The notes beneath the pieces are model-generated. The model saw only the letters and a list, made by a program, of their open reading frames with translations, was not told where the DNA came from and ran no database searches. Positions 24,102-31,377 of a DNA stretch of 32,712 nt are shown one piece after another. The translations under genes were made by a program, and so were the position numbers. The first letter of the stretch is position 1, and each line of letters opens with the position of its first letter. Source of the DNA: Dyadobacter psychrotolerans (lineage in GTDB: Bacteria; Bacteroidota; Bacteroidia; Cytophagales; Spirosomataceae); contig NZ_SMFL01000004.1 of NCBI RefSeq assembly GCF_004349265.1, positions 1 to 32,712 on the forward strand, read 5' to 3'.

Positions 24102-25460
24102 ATGAAAATTTTTACCCTCTGCCTGTTTTATATAAATCTTGCATGTAATTCATACACGCTTGCTAAAACGCCAGATGCTTTTATCGATCAAAGCGATTCA
24201 GTAATAATAAAAATTGAATCTAAACAAAAAGACAGATTTTATTATCCCGACGATTTTGGAAATGTAACTTATTTGGAAGGGGAGAGCAGACTTGTAGTTG
24301 ATAAACCCTACTTTGAGCTGATTGACGGAAGATATAAGATTTCTTATTTTTTGAAAAGGGGTGAGATGATCAGGATTTTACCGCAGGGTGGTTTTGCCAA
24401 GTTTGATACCGGAGATTCTATTCGGAATCAGGAGCTTTTATTTTCAACAGAATATTTCAAAAAATTTGAGATCCAGTTTTATACCGGCTCGTTTTATGAG
24501 CGGACTTTTGTCGAACAAAAATACATTGACAATCCGCAATTACGCGATAATCTGCTTGCTAAGGAATACGAGAAGGAAATTGATTTTCTAAAACAATATC
24601 AGGATAAACACCGGTTGTCGGAGGCTTTTTTTAGCTTTCATACAGATGTAATCAAATATAAAATACTCGAAAGGAAATTGTTTTTAGGTCACCTTATATT
24701 TCCTGAAAATTATGTGCGCAAAATCATTGAAAATGCCATAGTCAGTTTAAAACGGGATGATCTTTTGTTTCTGCGCAATTACCGAAACGCTTCAAACCTG
24801 CTTTTGTATGATATTAAAAAATTAGATCACGCCCGTTCTTACAGCGATATTATCAATCAGACATTTGCCAATGACACAAAAGACTTTGTCAGTGCGAGCG
24901 CTGTAGTTCATTCAGACCAGGAACTGATAAAGCTCTCTGCAAGTGAAATTCTGTCCATCACTGCCAATTTGTTATCACTAAGCCGTCAGTCTGCATACAA
25001 AGAACACGTCGAAGGGATCCATGCTTTCAAATCGCTCGTTTTAACAGGAGAGCAGATACTGGGTTCAAATGGTAAAAGGCTAAACTTCAATCAGATCAGC
25101 AAAGGAAAGCTTACTTATATCGATTTTTGGGCATCCTGGTGTAAGCCTTGTATGGCAGAGATGCCTTATTCGAAAAGGCTTCAAGAAAAGTATGCAGAAA
25201 AAGGGATAAACTTTGTCTATGTTTCAATCGATAACAACGCGGCTGCCTGGCAAAGGGCAGGAAAAAAGCTGGGCATTCCGCAAGCGGACAGTTATCTGAT
25301 GCCCTCTTCGAGTATGTCTGCGGTTGCCAAAAAATTTGATATTAGCAGTATTCCCCGGTATATGATCATGAATCAGGACGGCAAAATCATACAGGAAAAC
25401 GCGCTTCGCCCTTCGGAGTTCAAAATTAGAGCTGTGTTTGATAAAATGCTGAAAAATTGA
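24102..25460 (+). CDS. TlpA-like thioredoxin-fold protein with long N-terminal domain
   Basis: A 452-residue exported protein; the signal segment is MKIFTLCLFYINLACNSYTL, cut near LAK, or lipidated at Cys15 if the weak lipobox is used. Residues 25-320 form a helical domain with strand-rich edges (RFYYPDDFGN, YISYFLKRGEMIRILP-like) and a helix-rich part (SEAFFSFHTDVIKYKILERK). The C-terminal thioredoxin domain has IDFWASWCKPC (Cys347 and Cys350, CKPC), the helix MPYSKRLQEKY and the cis-Pro loop ISSIPRYMIM. It is a periplasmic thiol-disulfide oxidoreductase of the TlpA/ResA type and shares the architecture of the gene at 12512, though the N-terminal domains are not visibly alike. It is encoded divergently from the subtilase, which has several Cys residues. 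A link between them is only a guess. Confidence 0.88.
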   Translation: MKIFTLCLFYINLACNSYTLAKTPDAFIDQSDSVIIKIESKQKDRFYYPDDFGNVTYLEGESRLVVDKPYFELIDGRYKISYFLKRGEMIRILPQGGFAKFDTGDSIRNQELLFSTEYFKKFEIQFYTGSFYERTFVEQKYIDNPQLRDNLLAKEYEKEIDFLKQYQDKHRLSEAFFSFHTDVIKYKILERKLFLGHLIFPENYVRKIIENAIVSLKRDDLLFLRNYRNASNLLLYDIKKLDHARSYSDIINQTFANDTKDFVSASAVVHSDQELIKLSASEILSITANLLSLSRQSAYKEHVEGIHAFKSLVLTGEQILGSNGKRLNFNQISKGKLTYIDFWASWCKPCMAEMPYSKRLQEKYAEKGINFVYVSIDNNAAAWQRAGKKLGIPQADSYLMPSSSMSAVAKKFDISSIPRYMIMNQDGKIIQENALRPSEFKIRAVFDKMLKN

Positions 25461-25544
25461 TTCTTACAAATAGTTTGCTTGGTTTTTGGTAAAAATTTAT
25501 TTATTCCGTAGGCTGCTTTTAAATAACGGTCCGACTTTATCTGC

Positions 25545-25568
25545 AATAAATAATCCTGTTTATTTATT
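25545..25568. terminator. AT-rich hairpin between convergent genes
   Basis: AATAAATAA at 25545-25553 and TTATTTATT at 25560-25568 are perfect reverse complements around a 6-nt loop. The site lies between the thioredoxin gene ending at 25460 and the minus-strand gene ending at 25582. Being symmetric, it could serve both, but the stem has no GC pair. Confidence 0.35.
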
Positions 25569-25581
25569 CAAACAAGATTAT

Positions 25582-27594
25582 CTAACGTGCAAGTCTGAAA
25601 GCACCCCTTTCTTCTCCTTGCTCTCCATTTGAATACCTTACCTTGATGGTAAAGTAATAAAGGCCAATAGGGGCGGGTTGAGAGTTGGTAAACCCGTTCC
25701 ATAAATTATTTTTGAATTCCGTATCTCGCAGCGCATAAATGACCTCTCCCCACCGGTTGTAGACCTGATAGTTTTCAATTCGCCCGATACAATCGCAAAA
25801 GACTTGAAACACTTCGTTTTTATTATCACCGTTTGGTGTAAAAACATCCGGAAATGACATCGGGCAGGGTTTGACTACAACCCGGATAGCAGTGGAGCTC
25901 TGGCAGGTTGAACCTTCATTATAAGTAAGCACATAGTTGGTTGTGTGTATGGGGCTTACCGTGTTACTGGGGCAGCTGGCACAATCCAGTATTCCCTTAT
26001 CTGCCGTCCAGTTGTATGTAAATATTCCAGCAGCGTTTATTTCACCCGACAGCTGTCTGCTTTGACCGAGCGTGAGGGTAAAATTCTGAGATTGCGGCGC
26101 GGACTGTGACAACGGAATTTTATCACGCATTTGAATTGAGATTGTGACAATACTATCACAGGCAAATGATCTTTGAATCCGTACGGTAAAGGTGCCAGCT
26201 GCGTTAAGAAAGGTGCTTCCTATCAGTATACTATCGCCCTGGCAAAGCAATCTTTCAATCTGCGTTCTTGCAATGGGCTTGACTGAAAGATGGACAGTTG
26301 CAATACTGTCGCAAAGGTTTAATCTGTGGATGCGACGTGTATACCTTCCGCTGTGACTAATCAGCGTGTCGCCAAGAGTATAGTATTCTTCCTCACAAAT
26401 TGAAACATTTACAGTACTTCGCGCCAGAAGCTTCAATGTCAACTGGGTATTGACAATGCTGTCACATCTGCCTGTTACTTTTAGGGTATCGCTGTAAATT
26501 CCTGTTTGTTTATGCCTTTTTGTTCCGACGAGAATGAAATCCCCCTCACAGATCGTTAGCTGTTGATTGGTTACAGGCCTTGGTGTAATGTTCAGATGCA
26601 CCGTTTGGATCGAATCGCAGTAGCCGGCCCTGGGAATACGAATGTAGATTGTTTCAGATTTTACGGCTTTGATTTTTTTGTTTGCAATTAGCAGCGTTTC
26701 CCCTTCGCAGCCAGAAACAGTAATCGGTGCGGGTTCCAGGGGCAGCACGGGTTTGAAGTCCAAACGGAAGCGGCAATCTTCGCCTAAACTTGAGAATGGC
26801 AAAAGGTTTACAAAAATGGTCTGGTCTTTGACAACCTTTGTTTTGATCTGTCTGGTCTTTTGGCCGTTAAACCACTCATAGCCGGAAAATCCCTCCGGCG
26901 CGCTGAGCACGACTGTTGAGTCCTCCTGACAGTACACGACCGTTTTTACCTCTGCTTTGGTAAGTTCTGAGTCAAAATAACCATAACCCCAGTGCGCGCC
27001 TTGGGTACAATCATTGGTACGAATGGAGATCGTAACCCGTTTTCCAATATACTGTCTTAAATCGATGCTTCCTGTTGTCCAGTCTCTGAAAACGGTCTCT
27101 TTAACCGCCTGAAAACCGGGTATTCCTCTGCCTGATGCCACTTCATAGAAACCACATGGGCTTGTTTGTCCATCGATCTGTACGGTGATTGAAAATGCCG
27201 GTTGCTGTTCTTTGTCGTGACCCGGATCCTCCATGACGACAGCGAACTGATAGCGAAATAAACTGTTTTGTTCCGTGGCAAAAAAACTAGTACTGATCTT
27301 GTCAAAATTGTTGCCATTTTGGGCGTTTCCGATACGCACAGAATAGCGGCTGCCTGGAGCGACCGTAGCGATGCCAACTTTTGGGTCGCGGCCATCTGCC
27401 AAAGACATGATTTTGTGACCGTCATTGAGGGTTCCGGCTACTTCATTTTTAAAGATCATACCTGCCGAACTAGCAAAAACCTGTCCGTGTGAAAGCACCC
27501 AGCCGTCAAAGTTACTACGTTCAAAACCGATGTTCTCCTGCGCTGTTGTCAGCAGCGGTGTAAGTAAAAATAGTTTGAACAGAAGTTTTTTCAT
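25582..27594 (-). CDS. Secreted repeat protein with CHU_C (gliding-motility type) C-terminus
   Basis: A 670-residue exported protein. The start at 27594 (MKKLLFKLFLLTPLLTTAQE) gives a clean signal peptide; the ATG at 27648 adds 18 residues. Residues 20-190 form a lectin or concanavalin-like beta domain (GFERSNFDGWVLSHGQ, RYQFAVVMEDPGHDKEQQPA). Residues 295-490 hold four copies of a repeat of about 50 residues, each with a Cys-Glu/Gln-Gly/Glu start and a CDSI core. A PKD/Ig-like domain follows (about 491-576). The last 94 residues are a CHU_C domain (FPDVFTPNGDNKNEVF, then YQVYNRWGEVIY, then PIGLYYFTIKVRYSNG). This domain targets proteins to type IX secretion and is common on adhesins in Cytophagales. 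The product is probably a cell-surface adhesin-like protein. Confidence 0.9.
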   Translation of the reverse strand: MKKLLFKLFLLTPLLTTAQENIGFERSNFDGWVLSHGQVFASSAGMIFKNEVAGTLNDGHKIMSLADGRDPKVGIATVAPGSRYSVRIGNAQNGNNFDKISTSFFATEQNSLFRYQFAVVMEDPGHDKEQQPAFSITVQIDGQTSPCGFYEVASGRGIPGFQAVKETVFRDWTTGSIDLRQYIGKRVTISIRTNDCTQGAHWGYGYFDSELTKAEVKTVVYCQEDSTVVLSAPEGFSGYEWFNGQKTRQIKTKVVKDQTIFVNLLPFSSLGEDCRFRLDFKPVLPLEPAPITVSGCEGETLLIANKKIKAVKSETIYIRIPRAGYCDSIQTVHLNITPRPVTNQQLTICEGDFILVGTKRHKQTGIYSDTLKVTGRCDSIVNTQLTLKLLARSTVNVSICEEEYYTLGDTLISHSGRYTRRIHRLNLCDSIATVHLSVKPIARTQIERLLCQGDSILIGSTFLNAAGTFTVRIQRSFACDSIVTISIQMRDKIPLSQSAPQSQNFTLTLGQSRQLSGEINAAGIFTYNWTADKGILDCASCPSNTVSPIHTTNYVLTYNEGSTCQSSTAIRVVVKPCPMSFPDVFTPNGDNKNEVFQVFCDCIGRIENYQVYNRWGEVIYALRDTEFKNNLWNGFTNSQPAPIGLYYFTIKVRYSNGEQGEERGAFRLAR
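26125..26712 (-). repeat. Four ~50-residue Cys-rich repeats inside the CHU_C protein
   Basis: Four in-frame units of 42-53 residues. Each begins C-E/Q-G/E-D/E/G, has a turn with G-x-Y/F and ends C-D-S-I followed by a beta strand. The two Cys per unit are at matching places and may form one disulfide per unit. The units are diverged in DNA, so this is an old protein-level repeat rather than a recent duplication. Confidence 0.75.
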
Positions 27595-27742
27595 TGCATT
27601 GCTGAGATCAGTCGGAGAGTAAAGAAAATTAGGCTTGGTAGTAAGCAAAGCCAGGTCGAGGTCACGTAACCTTAGTAAGGATCTGTTAAGCCTATGGATT
27701 GTCTATAAGAAATTAATCGACGAATTCCGGCAGTGGTCCTAA

Positions 27743-29557
27743 CTATTTAGAGATGATGTCAATTTCAACCCTCCTGTTTTTGGCCATGTTTGCTTCGGAA
27801 GTATTGGGTACCATTGGCCTTGTGCCTCCAAATCCTTCGACGGCTATGCGGCCTTGCTGGATGCCTTTGCTAAGCATGTAGCTTTTGACCTTTATAGCTC
27901 TTAACGCGGAAAGCGATCTGTTTTTTTCCGGGTTTCCTACGTCATCAGTATGCCCGCTTACCTTAATTGTCATGTTTGGATTGATCTTCAATTTTTCGAT
28001 CCATTTATTTATTTCAGCGTTGGCCGCTGGCGGGTCTACGAATTCATCTTTACTCTGAACGAAAACGATGTTGAGAATCGAAGGTTTTTCAGGTGTTAAC
28101 TCGGAATGCTTAGGTGCGTCTGCCGGTTTTAAAACGGTTGCAACAGGAGGATTTGATACCAGTACTTTTTCAGGCTCAAAGGGCTTAATTGAAGGCTTTT
28201 TGAAAATATTGCAGCCCGCCAAATCTGCGTTGTGGAACTGCGCAACCGCTTTTACGAGCCTTCTTCTTACCAGATCGACTTCGAAAATTTCAAATCTTCC
28301 CGTGACGTAGGTCCGGTTAACACCCTGTGCGTCTTTTTGAATAAGAATATCGCCGTAGCCAAATCCAGTGCCTAGAAACCCAGTTAAAGGTAAACCTTCT
28401 ATTGCAAACATTTCAACAATTCTAGGCACACCTGAGATATCAATTTTTGTGATTGTTCCGGTTGTATTACTAACAAGACATATGTATCCGTTTTCATCGA
28501 AGCAAAAGTTTCCAAGTGCGGTATCGTATTGTAAAAACGGATTCTTGTTGTAAGCATTAGAAGGTTTTCCTAAAGGGCAGACTTCCCAAATTGTAGTGAC
28601 TTCATCGGTTACCGGGTCGATTTTTACCAGCTTATCGGCTTGTTCTGTTAGGAAGTATAAATTTCCGTTATTGTCCGTACCGCCCGACAGCCATTGGGCA
28701 TACCAGTGACCGTCCACAGTCGGAACCGGAAGTGTCCAGCTAGTATAAGCGCCCCTGCCTGTTGCAGGATTGTATGCGTATACCGGCTGACGTTTATCGG
28801 TAGAATTGGACGTTACGGTATAAAGAATATTGTCGAAACCCTTTGCAAGTGCTACTGAAGGAAATGGAATTACCTCCCGATGTATTTTGGTCAACACAGC
28901 CTCTGGCTCCAATTTGCTGATTTCTCTAATGCTTTGCCCGTGACTATAAGGACCTGGAGGGATTGGATTAACGCGGTCGTTTAAAGGCTCATCGATCATT
29001 CCTTTAATAATTCCATATACTTTGTCGTCACATTCGCAATCCAGATATTTTGGATTTCTCTTTTTTGTCTCGTAGAGCTTTTCATGGAAATTAGAAGCGA
29101 ACAGGATTTGCTGCTCGGGAGAGTCAAGCCTATGAAAGGCAGCTGTAACCCTGGGATCGTCCTTTCTTTTTACCTCCGGGTAAAATTCACCGATAATCGT
29201 TCGATTTCCCGTACCGGAAAATCTGAAAACATATACGCCCTTTATTTTTTTCTTTGTCGTTTTATCTGCCAGACCGAAATAATAGAACATATTTTCATCC
29301 TTTTTATATCCAGCGGAAAAGGTACCGGATATACCGGACACTTTGGTAGAATCGGTGTCGCTGTATGATATAACTCTTCCATATAGGGTATCTGCGTTCA
29401 TTTGCTGAAACTGAAGCTGAAATTTGCTCGTTTTAGTAGTGTTGTTAGCAAATACATAGGTGAAGTATCCCTGCCAAAGCCCCAGATAAGGATTTTGTGC
29501 GTTGCAGATCGATGAGCACAGCATTGCTGCAAGTAGTAGAATTGATCGCATGTTCAT
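27743..29557 (-). CDS. Exported OmpA-family protein with N-terminal propeller-like region
   Basis: 604 residues. A signal peptide (MNMRSILLLAAMLCSSICNA) precedes a beta-rich domain (residues 22-150, NPYLGLWQGYFTYVF, then GRVISYSDTDSTKVSGISGT). Residues about 200-430 look like a propeller-type region: repeated strand sets such as FDNILYTVTSN, NNGNLYFLTEQADKLVKIDP and FCFDENGYICLVSNTTGTIT. A Pro-rich linker (about 450-485) leads to a C-terminal OmpA-like domain (495-604): IKVSGHTDDVGNPEKNRSLS, ALRAIKVKSYML, IAVEGFGGTRPM and the closing NRRVEIDI. This domain binds peptidoglycan in the periplasm. No beta-barrel is visible, so the protein is probably anchored to the cell wall by the OmpA domain while the propeller binds a ligand. 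The downstream neighbour is the CHU_C protein, about 150 bp away. Confidence 0.88.
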   Translation of the reverse strand: MNMRSILLLAAMLCSSICNAQNPYLGLWQGYFTYVFANNTTKTSKFQLQFQQMNADTLYGRVISYSDTDSTKVSGISGTFSAGYKKDENMFYYFGLADKTTKKKIKGVYVFRFSGTGNRTIIGEFYPEVKRKDDPRVTAAFHRLDSPEQQILFASNFHEKLYETKKRNPKYLDCECDDKVYGIIKGMIDEPLNDRVNPIPPGPYSHGQSIREISKLEPEAVLTKIHREVIPFPSVALAKGFDNILYTVTSNSTDKRQPVYAYNPATGRGAYTSWTLPVPTVDGHWYAQWLSGGTDNNGNLYFLTEQADKLVKIDPVTDEVTTIWEVCPLGKPSNAYNKNPFLQYDTALGNFCFDENGYICLVSNTTGTITKIDISGVPRIVEMFAIEGLPLTGFLGTGFGYGDILIQKDAQGVNRTYVTGRFEIFEVDLVRRRLVKAVAQFHNADLAGCNIFKKPSIKPFEPEKVLVSNPPVATVLKPADAPKHSELTPEKPSILNIVFVQSKDEFVDPPAANAEINKWIEKLKINPNMTIKVSGHTDDVGNPEKNRSLSALRAIKVKSYMLSKGIQQGRIAVEGFGGTRPMVPNTSEANMAKNRRVEIDIISK

Positions 29558-30049
29558 AGCAAAAGGTAAAACGGGTGTTTCACATTGAGTGTTAAATTAT
29601 TTCAAATGATTTATATGAATGCTGATCCTCAGCGAGTATATGTTTTTAAAACCAGCATAGTTATTTCAGGATCAGTACCAGAATAGGCTTGGATTTTCTT
29701 TATAGTTTCCCCCAAAAACCAATTGCAATATATTTTTGTCTGAAAATTTCGAATTTCAAATACATTGCCTCAAAACAGTCCGGGTTTCATACTTTGTTTA
29801 AATTTCCGTTGCGATACATAATTTATTACAGAGATATTGTGATCTTGCCAAAGATCTCAATGTTAATATAATCTTTTTCGAGAACGGGATATTCACTGTA
29901 TTTCCGGGATAAAAAAGTAAAATGTGCTTAGCAGGAAAGCCAAAAAGCACCCGGAGCTGATCTATTAGCTCAGGGTATCATTGTTGAGTTAATAAGGCAG
30001 TCAAGGATTATAAAAAGATTTTGGATGACAATAAATAAAATGGATAAAA
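29558..30049. other. Intergenic region after the ATPase gene
   Basis: About 490 AT-rich bases with no supportable gene. A stem GAGCTGA-tcta-TTAGCTC (7 pairs with one G-T wobble on the plus-strand RNA) lies at 29954-29971, about 80 bases past the stop of the ATPase gene. It is a weak terminator candidate. No clear promoter is seen for the OmpA-family gene, although TACC-TTTTG near its start differs from the -7 motif by one extra base. Confidence 0.4.
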
Positions 30050-31375
30050 CTAAGTTTGATATTCGCCAAACTGAAAAATAAATGGATTGCCTTCCGGTAG
30101 CCCAACAATAGCTTTTCCAATTGTCAGATTTGATATCTCCCAGTCTTCGATCACTTTTAGTGGAACCACATCTAAGGAAGACTTTCCAAAAGGGTCTGAG
30201 TAAGACACTTTTTTTTGTGCCAGGCCGTATCTGTTTTGAATAAATTCACGGGATTTTATATCATCTATATGAAACGAAAAAACTGTCCGAATTCCGGATA
30301 ATAGACTTTGACCCAGATATTCGCCATACTCGTGATACACTTGCGGAATATTCTGCACCCCGATTATAAACTTTGCTCCCTGACTTCGCCCAAAATTCAC
30401 ACCATTATCAAGATATTTTAAATTTGGAAGAAGACTAAACTCGTCGATAAAGAACCAAACATTTCCTTTGGGATTTGCTGTTTTAGATGAACTGAGTGTC
30501 TCTTTAATGGCCAGGTCGAACAATAATCTGTATATCGGCGTCAATACATTACCAACCGAAATGTCATATTCCAGAAAGATTGTTTTTCCTCCTTTGTTTC
30601 TTACTAAGTCTCTAATCGATAGGTTGCCCTTTTTACGGAAATCCCCAATAAAGATTTCGCCTAAAAGCTGATTCAACTCTGCGATCACACCATCTGCCTG
30701 GGCAGATGCGTCTTTTGAGATGTAGCTTGAAACCCTGTTTTGTTTATATAATTCAAAAAACTCCTGTAATTGCTGCCTTCCGGAGATTTCGAAATATTCA
30801 ATTAAATCTTCATTGTTATGAAGGTCTTCAGGAAGTTTCTTGGCGCACACTGTTAAGAATGTGGCCAGTATATCTTTTGCAGCCTGCGGAAAAAAAGGTG
30901 AGTTGGAATTTTTAATTTTATCGACAAACAGATTTGCAGCAATTTCCATCGCATTTTCAGTAATACTTTGATCTGTTTTATCAATAGTCAATTCCGAGAA
31001 AATATTCCAAAATTCGGCAGATCCTTTAAACCTTGTGGTGTCATTACTAATGACGATATCCCCGTCACTGTAAAATTGATCATAGTAATCCCCTTTGGTG
31101 TCAAAAACGATCATCAAGTCATCATCAGTAAGCTGATCCTTGATTTGAGAAATGACTTGTGAAATGGCGTTTGTTTTGCCTGTTCCGATATTGCCCAAAA
31201 AAAGCAGATGCTTGCTTAGTAGTGCATCATCAAGAGGTAGTTTAAAAGAAGCTCCGATTGCATCATGCCCGGTGATGGTGCATCTGGGTTTTGAATCAGG
31301 CAGCTTTATTTTTTTATGATCGGTAATCAGCTCCTGACCTGCAAAATGCGTGATGTGATTCTGTAAGTGACTCAT
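30050..31375 (-). CDS. Soluble TraG/VirD4-like ATPase (coupling-protein family)
   Basis: 441 residues. The Walker A loop GNIGTGKT is at 61-68, a second family strand MIVFDTKGDYYDQ at 89-100, and Walker B WFFIDEF at 307-313 (Asp311, Glu312). The next helix and sensor strand GVQNIPQVYHEYGEYLGQSL (339-358) is like the G-x-Q-x-x-x-Q-x segment of VirD4/TraG/TraD coupling ATPases, which move DNA-protein complexes into a type IV secretion channel. No N-terminal membrane helix is visible (the family normally has two), so it is a short, soluble form. Its ATG is two bases after the stop of the Gln/Ser/Asn-rich frame upstream, so the two are one transcription unit. A HerA/FtsK-like DNA-pump of another kind is an alternative, but the QNIPQVYxxYG segment favours the coupling group. 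Confidence in the exact role is moderate. Confidence 0.75.
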   Translation of the reverse strand: MSHLQNHITHFAGQELITDHKKIKLPDSKPRCTITGHDAIGASFKLPLDDALLSKHLLFLGNIGTGKTNAISQVISQIKDQLTDDDLMIVFDTKGDYYDQFYSDGDIVISNDTTRFKGSAEFWNIFSELTIDKTDQSITENAMEIAANLFVDKIKNSNSPFFPQAAKDILATFLTVCAKKLPEDLHNNEDLIEYFEISGRQQLQEFFELYKQNRVSSYISKDASAQADGVIAELNQLLGEIFIGDFRKKGNLSIRDLVRNKGGKTIFLEYDISVGNVLTPIYRLLFDLAIKETLSSSKTANPKGNVWFFIDEFSLLPNLKYLDNGVNFGRSQGAKFIIGVQNIPQVYHEYGEYLGQSLLSGIRTVFSFHIDDIKSREFIQNRYGLAQKKVSYSDPFGKSSLDVVPLKVIEDWEISNLTIGKAIVGLPEGNPFIFQFGEYQT

Positions 31376-31377
31376 TA

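Noticed and set aside
29689..29871. 60-codon plus-strand open frame
   Set aside because: AT-rich sequence with no protein-like features or ribosome-binding context.
30050..31375. HerA/DUF87-type defence ATPase
   Set aside because: The Walker A and B loops alone would fit, but the G-V-Q-N-I-P-Q-x-Y-x-x-Y-G segment and the tandem order with the Gln-rich gene favour the TraG/VirD4 group. No nuclease or other defence gene is adjacent.
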